In this document: positions 35,701 through 47,700 of the stretch, piece by piece
Position numbering within the stretch: position 1 is the stretch's first letter
Layout of the letters: each line of letters starts with the position of its first letter
DNA from: Erythrocercus mccallii
Taxonomy: Eukaryota > Chordata > Aves > Passeriformes > Dicruridae
Length of the DNA stretch: 64,000 nt
Direction: 5' to 3'
NCBI GenBank assembly: GCA_013397435.1
Contig: VZRG01000355.1
Location: forward strand, 487,349-551,348
Made by a program: the position numbers and the translations under genes
The notes under the pieces: generated by a model
Databases searched by the model: none
Told to the model about the DNA's origin: nothing
Seen by the model: only the letters and a program-made list of their open reading frames with translations

Positions 35701-38700
35701 TGTGCATACATGGATTAGGTGTGTGCAGCATATAAATGGTGCGGTGCATCTGTTAATCAGGAATATAATTAATTTTGTTGGGAAAAGAGATAAATGCCGA
35801 CTTGCAGTTGATTGCAGTTTGCTGCTAGAATAACTAATAAGCTTTTTTTGTTTTATGTAACAGGCTGGATGGAAGGAAAACCACGCAACATTCATGAATG
35901 AACTGAAAAACCTTCAGGCTTCAGGACTAACAACCCTTGGTCAGGCACTCAGGTCATCGTTTGACTTGTTAAATCTCAATAGATTAGTGTCTGGAATAGA
36001 CAATTATGGACAGGTAACAAATCTATTTATAGTCTTGTGTCTTTTATATTTCTATGTTTTTTTAAATTATAATTGGTGAGGGGTTTTGATGGTTCAAGTT
36101 TGTTTTTGCATTTAACTTTTTTAATGTTGGATAGCTCTGTGTAAGAGCTTGAACTGGGAGCTCTTTTTTTTCTTACTATGGCTACTGAAAAGACTCTGGA
36201 AAATGCTGGCATTTTTTTTCCTTACTGAAGTACAAAGAAGCAGAGGATAAATGCCCCAACTGTAGACACACAGGAGTAGCCCATCTTGTGTGGTTCCGCA
36301 CCTGTTTAAAAAATTACAGGATTATTTTGAAAGATTGCTTATCTTACTGTTTATTTTATAATGACAAAAGTACAAGCCTCTAAGCCTGTGTGTTAAGGTT
36401 GCTCTTAGCATTCTTGTGCTTTTGTCTGTAGGGAAGGAATCCATTTTTTTTGGAGCCATCTATTTTGATTACCATCACAGACGGAAACAAACTGACAAAT
36501 ACAGCTGGAGTCCAAGAGGAGGTAAACTTGAATTAAGTTCTTTCAGGTTATAATTGTGCAAGTTGGTGCTATACTGAGATGAATATTAATCGGGTTTTTT
36601 TCTGCTAATTGTACTTTTTCATCACTGACCTGTTTTTATAGAGAATAGGAACCAGCTATCCTGTCACTGCCCAGCCCCCAAATTCATAGTGTGTAAGGGT
36701 TTTGAGATAAGAACTTCAGATAAATTACTGGGTTGGAGAGAAACAGGGTCTTTTACAGATAAATGAATTAATCTGGATATGATGTTTTTAGCTGTTTGTC
36801 AAATACTGGAAAACGTTCTTAAATCTTCTTTTACCAGCTTCATCTTCCATTGAATTCTCCTTTGCCTGGAAGTGAACTAACCAAAGAACCATTCCGCTGG
36901 GATCAAAGGCTGTTTGCTCTGGTACTGCGTTTGCCAGGAGCTGCATCTGCTGAACCAGAGCAGCTTGGGAGTGTGCCTACTGATGAATCTGCTATCACAC
37001 AGATGTGTGAGGTTACAGGAGGTAACTGGATGCTTTTTTGCTTTGCTTCACATTTGGCATTTGCCTTGAAATATTTATTTTCTTTTAATTCAACTTCACT
37101 TCTTCCTGTTTTCTCAGTCTGGATTGCTCTGTGTCCATGTGAATCCATGTAGTGCTTTCTTGGATTCCAATAACACAGGAGAACTTTAAAATAAAGCAAT
37201 ATTCCTATTTCAGATATACATGTGAGAGCATTTCCTAAACGCAGTAGGAGGTTTTGGAAAATTTCTTTGGTTATTCTGGAGGTTGGCTTTTCTCATTATG
37301 GGGGTTTTTAAAAATTTTTTTAATTTAAGTGTTGAGTTGAGCAGGACTGCTGTTGGTGAGATTATAATTCTGCTGCAGGGCTGATAAGCTAAATTTAATC
37401 TTAAAAAAATCTGGAGCCTATTGTGTGGTATGTTGATTAGATATTTTTTTTAATTGGAGCTTGGAGAAATTGTTATGTGGGAGGAGGAGGTTTGGGTAGA
37501 CAAAGGCTGATCGATTACATAGTCTTGGTGAAATCAGGCCTTTCTGAGTGCTTCTATAAACTTTGCTTTGGTCCAGGCTGGTGAAGCATTAATGGCCTCT
37601 TTTTAGTACCAATCTCAGCAGGTTGTGGGGTTTTGGTGCTTTTTCTTGGTTGTATTGCATTTAAAAAGTACTTTGCCTTTTACATACACTTGTACAGAGT
37701 TTATTGCTGTTCTTTTGGATAAAATTGCGAGCCTTGGCAGTGTGACTTAGGTAATAAAACATCTTTCTTAAGTAAGATTACTCAAAATTTGGTTTTCTCT
37801 TTCCCCATGTAATTTCTCTCTTGCATAGGTCGTTCGTACTGTGTTCGGACACAGAGAATGTTGAATCAATGTTTAGAATCTTTAGTTCAAAAAGTCCAAA
37901 GTGGAGTTGTTATTAACTTTGAGAAGTCAGGACCAGACCCAGCTCCTATTGGAGAAGGTACAGTGATCATTCGTTTTTTCCCCCTCCTAATGTTTAAGAC
38001 AAAATGTTTTGTTTGTATGTAGATATCCTTAAGTGTGTTTCATGTCCCTCCTGCCAGTTTTTCCTTGTAGTGTACAGGATGCATCTTTTACAAGTGTTAG
38101 TTTGATCCTTGCTAAGTTAAATGATGCCATATGTCTGCACATGCTTGTATGGATCATCTACTGCTGGCTGGGTCTGTGTCACTCCTTCTACCTCTTTTTG
38201 GATGGCTGAGGAAAGTGAATGTTTGCAGGAAGCATTTAGTTTTGAATTAGAGTGTTGTCAAGACTGTACTTAAAATAATTAAATCTAGCAGTAGTGTATT
38301 TAAACGCTTAAACATCTCTAAAGCAATCTCAAAGCTTAATTTTCTGTACATTTTCATTCTACTAATTGATCACAGAACAGTAGGTTTCAGGTAAATGTTC
38401 TTAGCTGTGAGTGAAAAACTGCAACAAACAAGGAATTACTTTGCCTTCTGTGAGTCAAGTGCAAAAGAGGAAAGTACTCCAAATATGAAGCAGTTCATGG
38501 CTTAAAGGAAGAGGAAAGGGTTGACCAGTTCCAGTTTAGGAAGTTAGGATCCTGGAATATAAGAATAAATAATAGCTTTTAGCATCACCTGAACATTCTA
38601 GCAAGACCAGCTTTATTCCTGCTTTCATTCTGGAATCATCTTTTTCTTTGTTTGTTTTCTCTTTTGGCTTATTTAAAGAAGGCTATCCTATAACACTGTC

Positions 38701-41700
38701 CTGGACAGCACAGCAGCAAATTCCCATGCTTCTGATGGCCCAAGTGTGGCTCTCCTATGTGGGAAAATCTGGTGAAATTTGGGGGGTTTTTCTGTTTACT
38801 TCATTTTTGTCACATTTGAATGGGGATGGACTGTGGCTATGAATGTGTAAAAATGTGAATACTTTTCATCTCTATGGGAATTTAGAAAGTCCTAAACTAG
38901 AGAGGAATACAAGAGGATTTACCCAAGCAGTAAGCATCACTTTTTTTATAATGCAGAGAAACCAAGCTGATGTGTCACTGAAACATGGTTTCCACAGTAC
39001 TACTGACCAGTTCTGTAAAGCAGAGGAAACTAGTAATGTAAAATCATTTTAAAACAATGAATGTTGGTTAAGTGGGTGATCTCTGCTGTGCTGTTTGCTT
39101 GGAGAGCAGTCTTTGAAAACTACTGGTTACATCTGTAGTGCTACAAAGTTTTTTGCCCGGAGTGTTCAGGGCTGTCTGTGCTGGTGCACTGCAGTGGACT
39201 GGGAGGGAACGCTGGCCTTTGCAGCAGGCTGTGGGGTTAAGTGATCTGTGAATTGTTGTAATTAAAAATGTGGCAAAAGCTGCCCTCCTGCAAGATGAAT
39301 CCAACTTCTCCAAGAAACTTTGCTCCTCTTTGAGTTTCCACTAGTAGCAGCATCAGTCACTGAGTGTTGCAGCCCTTGTAAAAATAAAAATGCCAATTCT
39401 CAACCTTTCCAGGTACAGCAGAACCAGCAATAGTAGCTTGGTGCTGCCTGTGGGAGCTGTTTCAGACACTGAGCTTAAGCAAATACATTTTCCATAATAT
39501 GTGAGTGTGCCTTGCTGTACTCACTGTTTAATGGCTGGCTGTGCCACAGGAGCAGAAAGGAGATCAGAGCAAATAATTGTAATTGTTGCTCAGATGATTC
39601 TGTGATACACCTGGATGCATAGGTTTTTTCAGCCTCTGATGTAAAAGATCTGTATGTCTTTGAAACAAGAGTAATGAAATGCCTTACTGGCTGCTAATAC
39701 AGAAATTTTGCTAGCAGACAAATGCATGCATGTAGCTTTTCATTTTCTTTTTGTTTGTTATTTTGCTTTGTTTAAATTTTAGATGGACTTGTTGATTCAT
39801 CCAGGCCCATCAATTCATTTGCTTCTCAGCCGTGGCATAGTTGTCATAAACTCATTTATGTACGGCCTAACCCTAAAACGGGTGTTCCTGTGGGGCACTG
39901 GCCAATCCCAGAATCTTTCTGGCCTGATCAGAATTCACCAACACTGGTAAGTAAAATCAGAACTGAAAAAAAGATTCTAAACTAATAATTGAACAGACTG
40001 AAAATAGATAATAGATAGAGTAGTTTTTACTTTCTCTACTTATAATACATGTGACTTTGCTTTAGAAGGTTAAAACTGTTTTTAACCGTGGTATAATCTA
40101 ATGTGGATACTGCAACCTGTGACTTTTCTTGTATCCAGAAACTTCACTTCCATGTATATGGTTAGTTAATTTCCTAAATGTTTTTTAAAGGTTATGAAAC
40201 TGAACTGTAAGTTACTTTACTTACCACAAATCATAGTCAGCCTATTAAATTTTTATCAAAGCTTTATAAAATTCATTTACATGGAAAAAAGTGTATTTGT
40301 TTTTGAAAGAAGATCAGCCATGGGTTTTTTCCTTAGTATTACTTCATGTGTGAACTCTTCTTTCACTAGCAAGAAGCATTAGAACTGAAACAGAAGAGCA
40401 ACTCCCTGCAGAAAATGAGGAGAAAACAGTATTAATTTCTCCTTTGCTTACTGAAATTATCATACATTTGGCATACCTTTCCAGGCTTTCTAAACAGCTC
40501 TCTTTTGTTAGGCATGTTCTGTTCTGCACTTTCCAAGTGCACAAGGTACTGTCTGTCCATTCCCCTTGCTTCTACCGCCTGATTAAAGAGGGAAAAAAAA
40601 CGCCAGAGATTTGTAGAGAATTCTTTGAAAGGTTCTTTGTGATTCAGTGCCATCTCGTATATGTTTTTCTGTGAAGTTCAAGCTGAGAAGAAGAGTTGAC
40701 AGTTCCTTTAAACCTGTGTTGTTGTAACTTGGTTGATGTGAAGGCCTTTAAATATAGTGTCATATTAACCATGTTTTTCTCTTAGCTGGAAAAATGTATT
40801 AGTGTGGGAGCATTTTTTTTCCAGTTAGAGAAATAGTTAATCTATATTCTGTTATGGGAGCTTGTCTTCTCTTTGAAGGAATATTGTGGACACTGAGTGT
40901 TTTAAGACTTATAGGATGGTGAAATACCTACTTATGGATGTTTTTAAGAGAACTGGTTTGCTTACAATAAATATGTGAAAACTGATACCCTTTTCCTCCC
41001 CTTCAGCCTCCACGTACAGCTCACCCCGTCGTGAGGTTCTCCTGTGTGGATTGTGAGCCCATGGTCATAGACAAGCTTCCTTTTGACAAGTATGAGCTTG
41101 AGCCTTCACCCCTCACCCAGTACATCTTGGAACGAAAGTCTCCTCATACCTGCTGGCAGGTAACTTGCCCTTTATTTGATTCTAGAAATGTAATGGGTAA
41201 TCTGAGGTACTTCGGTCTTTGCAAGCCTGGAGAATTGAGGTCTGGTTTAAGCTCTGCAGCAGATGAGAAGAAACATGTCAAGGTTTCACTTACCTCCTTT
41301 CTAAGAGAATTATCAGGAGTCAGAATTGGGTGTTCCCTCCACAGGCTTTGTAATCTCATTTAATTCTCTTTCTAGGTCCATCTCATTTTGCTAAGAAATA
41401 CGCCCCCCAGGTTCCATTTCTGGCTAAATTGAAATTCTCTGCAGGCTTCCATTTGCTTACAGGGAAAAACCCAGCACTAGTTTCCATCATGTTACCTAAT
41501 GAACAGCTGAAAATCATTTTCACTTGATGATTGAAGCTGCTAATGGGAATTGAATGGAAGCTGTTGATCCTCTTGGCTAGATTGGCCTTGAAGAGGTCGA
41601 AGTTCGTTGTTGAAATCCTTTGTCCCATGCTCCTTTTGTAATTTTTTATAAGTTTCTGTGTCCTCTGTAAAATCAGGCTCTCTTCTTGGTGGTGATCTTT

Positions 41701-44700
41701 TAAATACTAGCCTAATGTGTACACCAGGAATATGCTTAGTATGATACTTCAGCTGGAAAGGTGAATTTGGAGGTGTCTCTGTTTTTGTATCCCTAATTAA
41801 TACTACAACTTAGTTGAAAATAAGACATGCATATTCTGAAGAAAAACTAAAGTTACTTTAAAAAAACTAATTTCCAAAATGTCCTTTAAACATTCATAGG
41901 AACATTATTTGCCTTAGTTACTAAAATGACTCTGCTGTTTTTCAAAATCTGCTTTTCTTCTCCCAGCTCCACATCAGAACCTTACAAATCAGAGAAATAG
42001 GCTCATTGTCATAGAAACCATGTAAAAAACCCAGTTCCTTATGCCATGAAAAAACAGAGGAAAACCTATTTGCTATTTGCTGCAAGGTTTATTTTTTCCT
42101 AGGAAAACTATATTTGACTTAGATGTGGGTTATTTTACTTGCCTCAGTCAAGAACATCTACCATTTTTATCCTGTTGAAATATTGTTTACATGTATTGCT
42201 TTTCAGGGCTAAGACCCTCATATATGTGCACTTAAAAAATAATGTCAATTTTAAGAATTTTGGCACTGGGCATAATCAAGATATTTCTGGGATGATGGTT
42301 TGTTTTGCTTGATTTCTATGCCTAAAAACGTTTTGCTTTTCTTTTTATCAGTGTTGTAAATATTAGTTGTGCTATTTTTGAGTCAGAAGACTGATTTCGA
42401 ATAGCTTGTTTATTTTAACATTCCTTCAACAGATGTCCCCTAACCTATTTTAAATAATGTCAAAAACTCTTCAGGGCATCACTTCACAGTAGTTTCAGTA
42501 AAGCAGTTAGGATTACTCTGTGAAGAGCATTTCCACACTTACTGGATATTGCTGCATGTCTCATTTTTGTGACTGGGGAATGTAAGTCCACACTCACCCT
42601 GATGTTTTCAGATTTGTCTGTGCTTGATAATTTACTGTCTTAATGCAGTTGGATTCAGATTGATTTGAATTCTTAAATGCGCCATGCTTAGTATTCTTCA
42701 CGTTCTTCATTCTAATACAGTGATCTCTCTTATTCTTTGTCAGGTATTTGTGAGTAGCAGTGGAAAATACAGCGAACTTGGCCACCCGTTTGGATATTTA
42801 AAAGCAAGCACTACTTTAACCTGTGTAAACCTCTTTGTGATGCCTTACAACTACCCTGTTTTACTTCCACTGTTAGGTAGGTAACACATCTGCATTGGAC
42901 TGCCAGTGCAGCTGCTCCAGAGTAAAAGCAAAACAGTAATGGTTGGTGTTCTGCCTTAGTTTGAGACATTATAAAATAATGGAGATCAGAGAGTAGAGAA
43001 TGTTACAAACTCTTTTAACGTACTTTGGGAGGAGAGGATTTTCATACCCCCTCTCCCTTTTTTTCTCTCCAGCAGAGGAGGAGAGCTACCTGCTTCCAGT
43101 GCATGTTTGATGCTGTTCACCTCCTAGACACGTAGCCTCTTCCTTAACCTGGAGTAAGCTTCAACCTCCATTCTTTTCCCTCATTTAGGGTGTGGTATAT
43201 CCAGGTTTTGCAGTTGCTCTCGTAGCAGCTTATTTTTTTCTGGAAGATGAGATGCAGTGTTTGTCACGGGTGTTGGGAAGAGGGAATTCCCTAATGCAGT
43301 TTAGAGCAGTAAGAAGGAATTGAGCAGTGAAATGTTCTGCATTTCTTTCCTGCCCAAAGGACCAACTCTTGGTTTTGTTTTTTTTACTCTCAACAGTGAA
43401 ATTATTTTCTAAGGAAAGATGATGTGAAAAGGTGCTGTGTGAATAGCTGCCACAGTAATTGTGGTTGGTAGGGATCTGGCATAAAGATAATGACAGAGAG
43501 GAGTTTCCAGAGTGCCACTAACCCTTTCAGTTGCAGATGCTGTAAGGCTTTTTTGTTCCAGTTTTTGTGGGTGTGTTTAGTGATACAGAAGTACAGTGAC
43601 CAAGAGAATTAAGTCTTACTGTCTTATACAGGATTTTTCGAATCATATCTAGGAAAAAAAATTCAGAACACAATTCATAACCAAAAAAAGAAGAAACTTA
43701 TGCCTGCTGATAATATGTCTTTTATAGTTACCTGCGTAGCCTGATAATTGTCCCAAAGTGTGCAAGGAGGAAGAGTGTTTCAGTGACTTTGTGGTTCCTG
43801 AAATACTGCAGCAGATCCATCACTGATCCTAAATTAACTTTCCTGTTCATTTTGATGTTGACAGTTCTGCTGTGTCTTCCCTGGCAGCTCTTGTCTTCCC
43901 CCTGCCTTTTTTTTACAGGGGTGTAAAGCTCTTCCTTCTCTTTGAGGAAAGACACTTTCCGGTGTGTGTAGTGCTATTCTGCAGTTTACTCACCTGGTAA
44001 TCCATTTCTTACATTTCTGAAGGATCTTCAAAGGACAATGCAGAGCTTCTACATTGCCTGAGTTGTAAAGCGGATGTTTTCTCGAGGGCATGAATCCCGT
44101 GCATTCCATATCGATCATACAAACACACACACATCTGAAGTGTTACCTTCAGATCTCCTTCCAGGACTGTTAATCCTTGGTCTCTAAGATACGGTAGAAT
44201 TAAATCATGTGGAATATACCTTCAACACAAAAGTAGATCTGGGCTATTCTATTTCTATTTAGCAGTGTAGAAAATGAGTGAGATGATAAGCAACATAGCA
44301 TATAAATTATTTGTAGATGCTTTTAGCAATACTGACTCTGTATTTGGCTCTGTAGGTAGGCAGGAACACTCCCCCTGCGTCTCCCTTCATACTTGCTCTA
44401 GTAGTGGATACTGATGGTTCAGCAGAGAACTGACTTGAGTGTGTAAAACCAAATTTTCATTACTCTCACCCAGATTTAAAAGGATGTGAGAACTCCCAAG
44501 ACCAGGAGAAAATCTGCTCCATTCAGCCACTACCTCCCATATTGGTGCATCAGTGTGATACTAGTGGCTCTTGCCCTACTGGTAGAATATTGTGTTGGAG
44601 GCCTGGTTGGGACAATACCGTGGATAATCTGCCTCCAAAGACAAAACCACTTTACAACTGTATATTTGTACTGTATTATCAAATGTATTCAGCCTTATAA

Positions 44701-47700
44701 ACAGATAGTAAGATGCTTAAGGATTTTTTTGCTTGCATTCTTGTTTTCTTCCTGCATTCTTGAGCAGGCAAAGTTTTATTTCTCTTTTTGAAAAATAGCG
44801 TAAGACAGCCCTAAAAACAGGTAAGATAGGTAGGCATGAGGCAGCTTGGAGGTGATACTCAAGCAAACTGAAACAAGTTGTAATGGTCCGTGGCTGAAGG
44901 AGGTGAATTGTACCACATCCTATAGCTTGGGTGGTTTATGTCTTGGTTTCTGCAAGAGTGGATTTGGGTTGTGTAGCTTCTCCTGGCTTTTAACTTTCAG
45001 AGCCTGCATTCCATTCATAAACTTTGTAAGGGAAAGGAGCCAATTAATAGGACTTGATAAAACAGTGAAGCCGCACAGTCTGTGTGTTAAGGGACTCTTG
45101 CACTGTGTTTGGTTGTCTGACAAAAATGATCTCTGGTCCATTTCCAGCGGTGATGGATAATGTGGGATGAGCAGCTCCAGTTTGTATTCAGAAAGCTACA
45201 GAGAAGTCCTGACTAGCTTGGTAGTGGTTTGCTCTCAGAACTGAGGAGGTGGGGTGCAGTTCTTTCTGTTCAGTGGGAGGCTGCTGAAGGCAGAGCTTTT
45301 CGCAGGCAGATGCTGACATGCTTCAATGCTGAATGCTTGGCCCACAGATGATAGAAATTTTCTCTTGAAGGATTATTGCAAAGCTGTTGCACTTCAGGTG
45401 CTGTTCTGTTTAAAAACATTTATACAGCCAAGTTCATGAAGCAGAAGTTTAAGGAGGGGTTTTAGGGAGAGCTAAGTAAAGATGAGGCATACTTCTTAAA
45501 GCTTCTGCCTTGCCTAAGATATTTCCTTGGCTCCTTTTAGCTGCATGGGTGGGAGGGCAAGCACTGCTGGGCAGTAGGAGTGACTGTTTATTGGGAATGT
45601 CAGCAGAAGCAGCAGTGTAACAGCCTTGCAGGAAATGCTTTGAGAAAGTGGTTAAATACCCTTTTTCTGTGGGTCTAAATATGCAACAAGATGAGCCTTT
45701 AGGAAGTGTCTGCCTGTGAAGGACTGCAGCATGGACAGTTTCCTTTGATGCTTTTACAGGCTTTTTTACAGGAGAGAACCTGCAAGTAATGATTTTATAT
45801 TTTTGAAAGGAAGGGCTATGTTCTCACCAGAGTGAACACAGCATGCTGTGGAGGGACAGCTGGGGGGAACAGCCAAAACCATTTTGATATGTTTTGTATT
45901 GCGGAAACAGTGACACAATACCTTTCTTAGGTAATGATGGATGCCCTTTTCCATTGCAGTGCCTTATTTTTGGCTAGATGGTTTGCAGGGAAGGATACTG
46001 TTTTCTGTGACTGTAAAAAGATGAGTCTACTACCTAGAATAGAGGACTGTCCCTATTAGTGCATAATTAAGGGAATTATAGGAGTCAACAGGGAAGGGTG
46101 GTATACTTGCTCAGGTGGAATTTAATGTGAGTGGTGATTTAAAAAAACGTTATAAGTTTTACTTTGGGTTACATGATGCGTGAACTATTGTAATTTAAGC
46201 TCCAGCTGAACTGCTTAAATTACCTGCTGACTCTCCTCTCTCTCATGCTCTCTTTTAACTGTTCACTGATGTTAAAAGGTGCATCCAGCCCCCTTCTATA
46301 GTACTGAGTGTTAAAAGTGTGTATTGTTGTCATGTTTGTCACAATGTGGTTGTTTTGCACATTAATCTGAAGTGGATAAAGACTTTGCAATACAGTTTTC
46401 GTTAACTGGTCTGTGTGGTTTTACCTGATTCTGTGAGTTGTTTCAGCTTGCAGCCTGTTCCTAATGGGTTTTAATACCGTGTTGCCAATTATACAGTGCT
46501 TTTAACTCCCTCAAAGTTCAGAAGTGAAAAGAATACTGCATTAAGTGGACTATACAGAAATGAGTATCTGGAAATAATTAGGTAGAAGTAAAACTATATA
46601 AGGATTTTTTTCAATACTTCTTGATTTTTATCTGCAAAAGTTTGGGGTTTAATCTGTGAAAGACATAGTTAACTGGATTACTGTTAGTTTGCTTATTTGT
46701 ATAAATCATGATGTGCTGCCCATGCCAGAAGAGAAAAAGGGCCTTTTAAGTGCCTGAGTTGCAATCTGCTGACAGTGTGTGTATCAAACTCTCAAGGCAG
46801 AGGCAGGTAAGATGCTGATGGTGAAGGTCTCTTTGAAACTTGTGGATGTGTTTACCACTCTTTTTAGAGGGTGGCAGTTCCTGCAATGAGTTTGTGCTGT
46901 GGGGAGACTGATTTTAAAAAGCTGAAGCTCTGCCTAGGTTTGAGAATTTTTTTCTAGGATAGCAGAGATCAGGGAGGTGCTTTTGCAGTTGATGTGTGGG
47001 AGTAGAACTGCGCTGTGGGTCAGGACTCCAGCTGGCTGAACTGAGGAGTGGCTGTGCCGTGTCACAGTGCCATGCTCTTACTGGTACAACCTCACAGTGC
47101 AGCAAGTGAGACACTAATCAAGTGCTGATAACAGGTTTAAGGTTCGAGCTGTACTCAACTAGCTCACAGACTGTAAAATATTAGGACATACTATAATACT
47201 GAACATCTTGCTTTTTAATTTTTTTTTAATGTTTAATTTTGAGAGGGTTGTAGTTTAACTTGCATTTTGCTGCAAAAAGGTAATAGGTCTATGAGACAAG
47301 AATGGATGTTATTTTATATTTGTCATATGTCATGATATCATCCCAGGCTCTTTTGGATAACAGTGCTAAGCTTGAAGTATATTGAGATTTTAAATGGAAT
47401 TTTGATTTGTCCTCTCCAACTCCAGCCCACTTTCTTCAGGCCAGGAAAGAGAAGAAGTAGCATCTGTAGTATGGTTTTTATATGTAATCCAGAATTCATT
47501 TAGATTGGAAAATACCTGTAATTGAGTGTGGTTTCTCTGTGAGAACTTGGGAAGTAGTATTATAACATCTGTTCTATTTGGGCAGAGAACTATGCAAGTC
47601 AAATTTTCTCTTCCAAATATATCTTCCTGAAAACTCAATGTGGAGAAAACAATTTCCTTGCTGCATCTGTCTTTTGCACACTCTCTTCTGTGCATCTCTG

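Larger units (their letters stand above)
17942..35863 (+). other. INTS6L: Intron 2 of INTS6L (17.9 kb)
   Basis: The 5' 450 bp continue the CpG island and hold a YY1-type site and a (GCA)5 run. Then come a CR1 tail in antisense (18556-18925) and long AT-rich sequence. I recognise no nested gene or RNA gene in it. An A/C-rich low-complexity tract lies at 26421-26534, and an area of overlapping long but unrecognised ORFs lies at 34.2-35.3 kb. Its size and 5' position fit the usual first-long-intron location for regulatory elements. Confidence 0.85.

Noticed and set aside
41031..41363. 110-codon plus-strand ORF
   Set aside because: The first part is INTS6L exon 8 and the rest is read-through into intron 8 after a good GTAACT donor.
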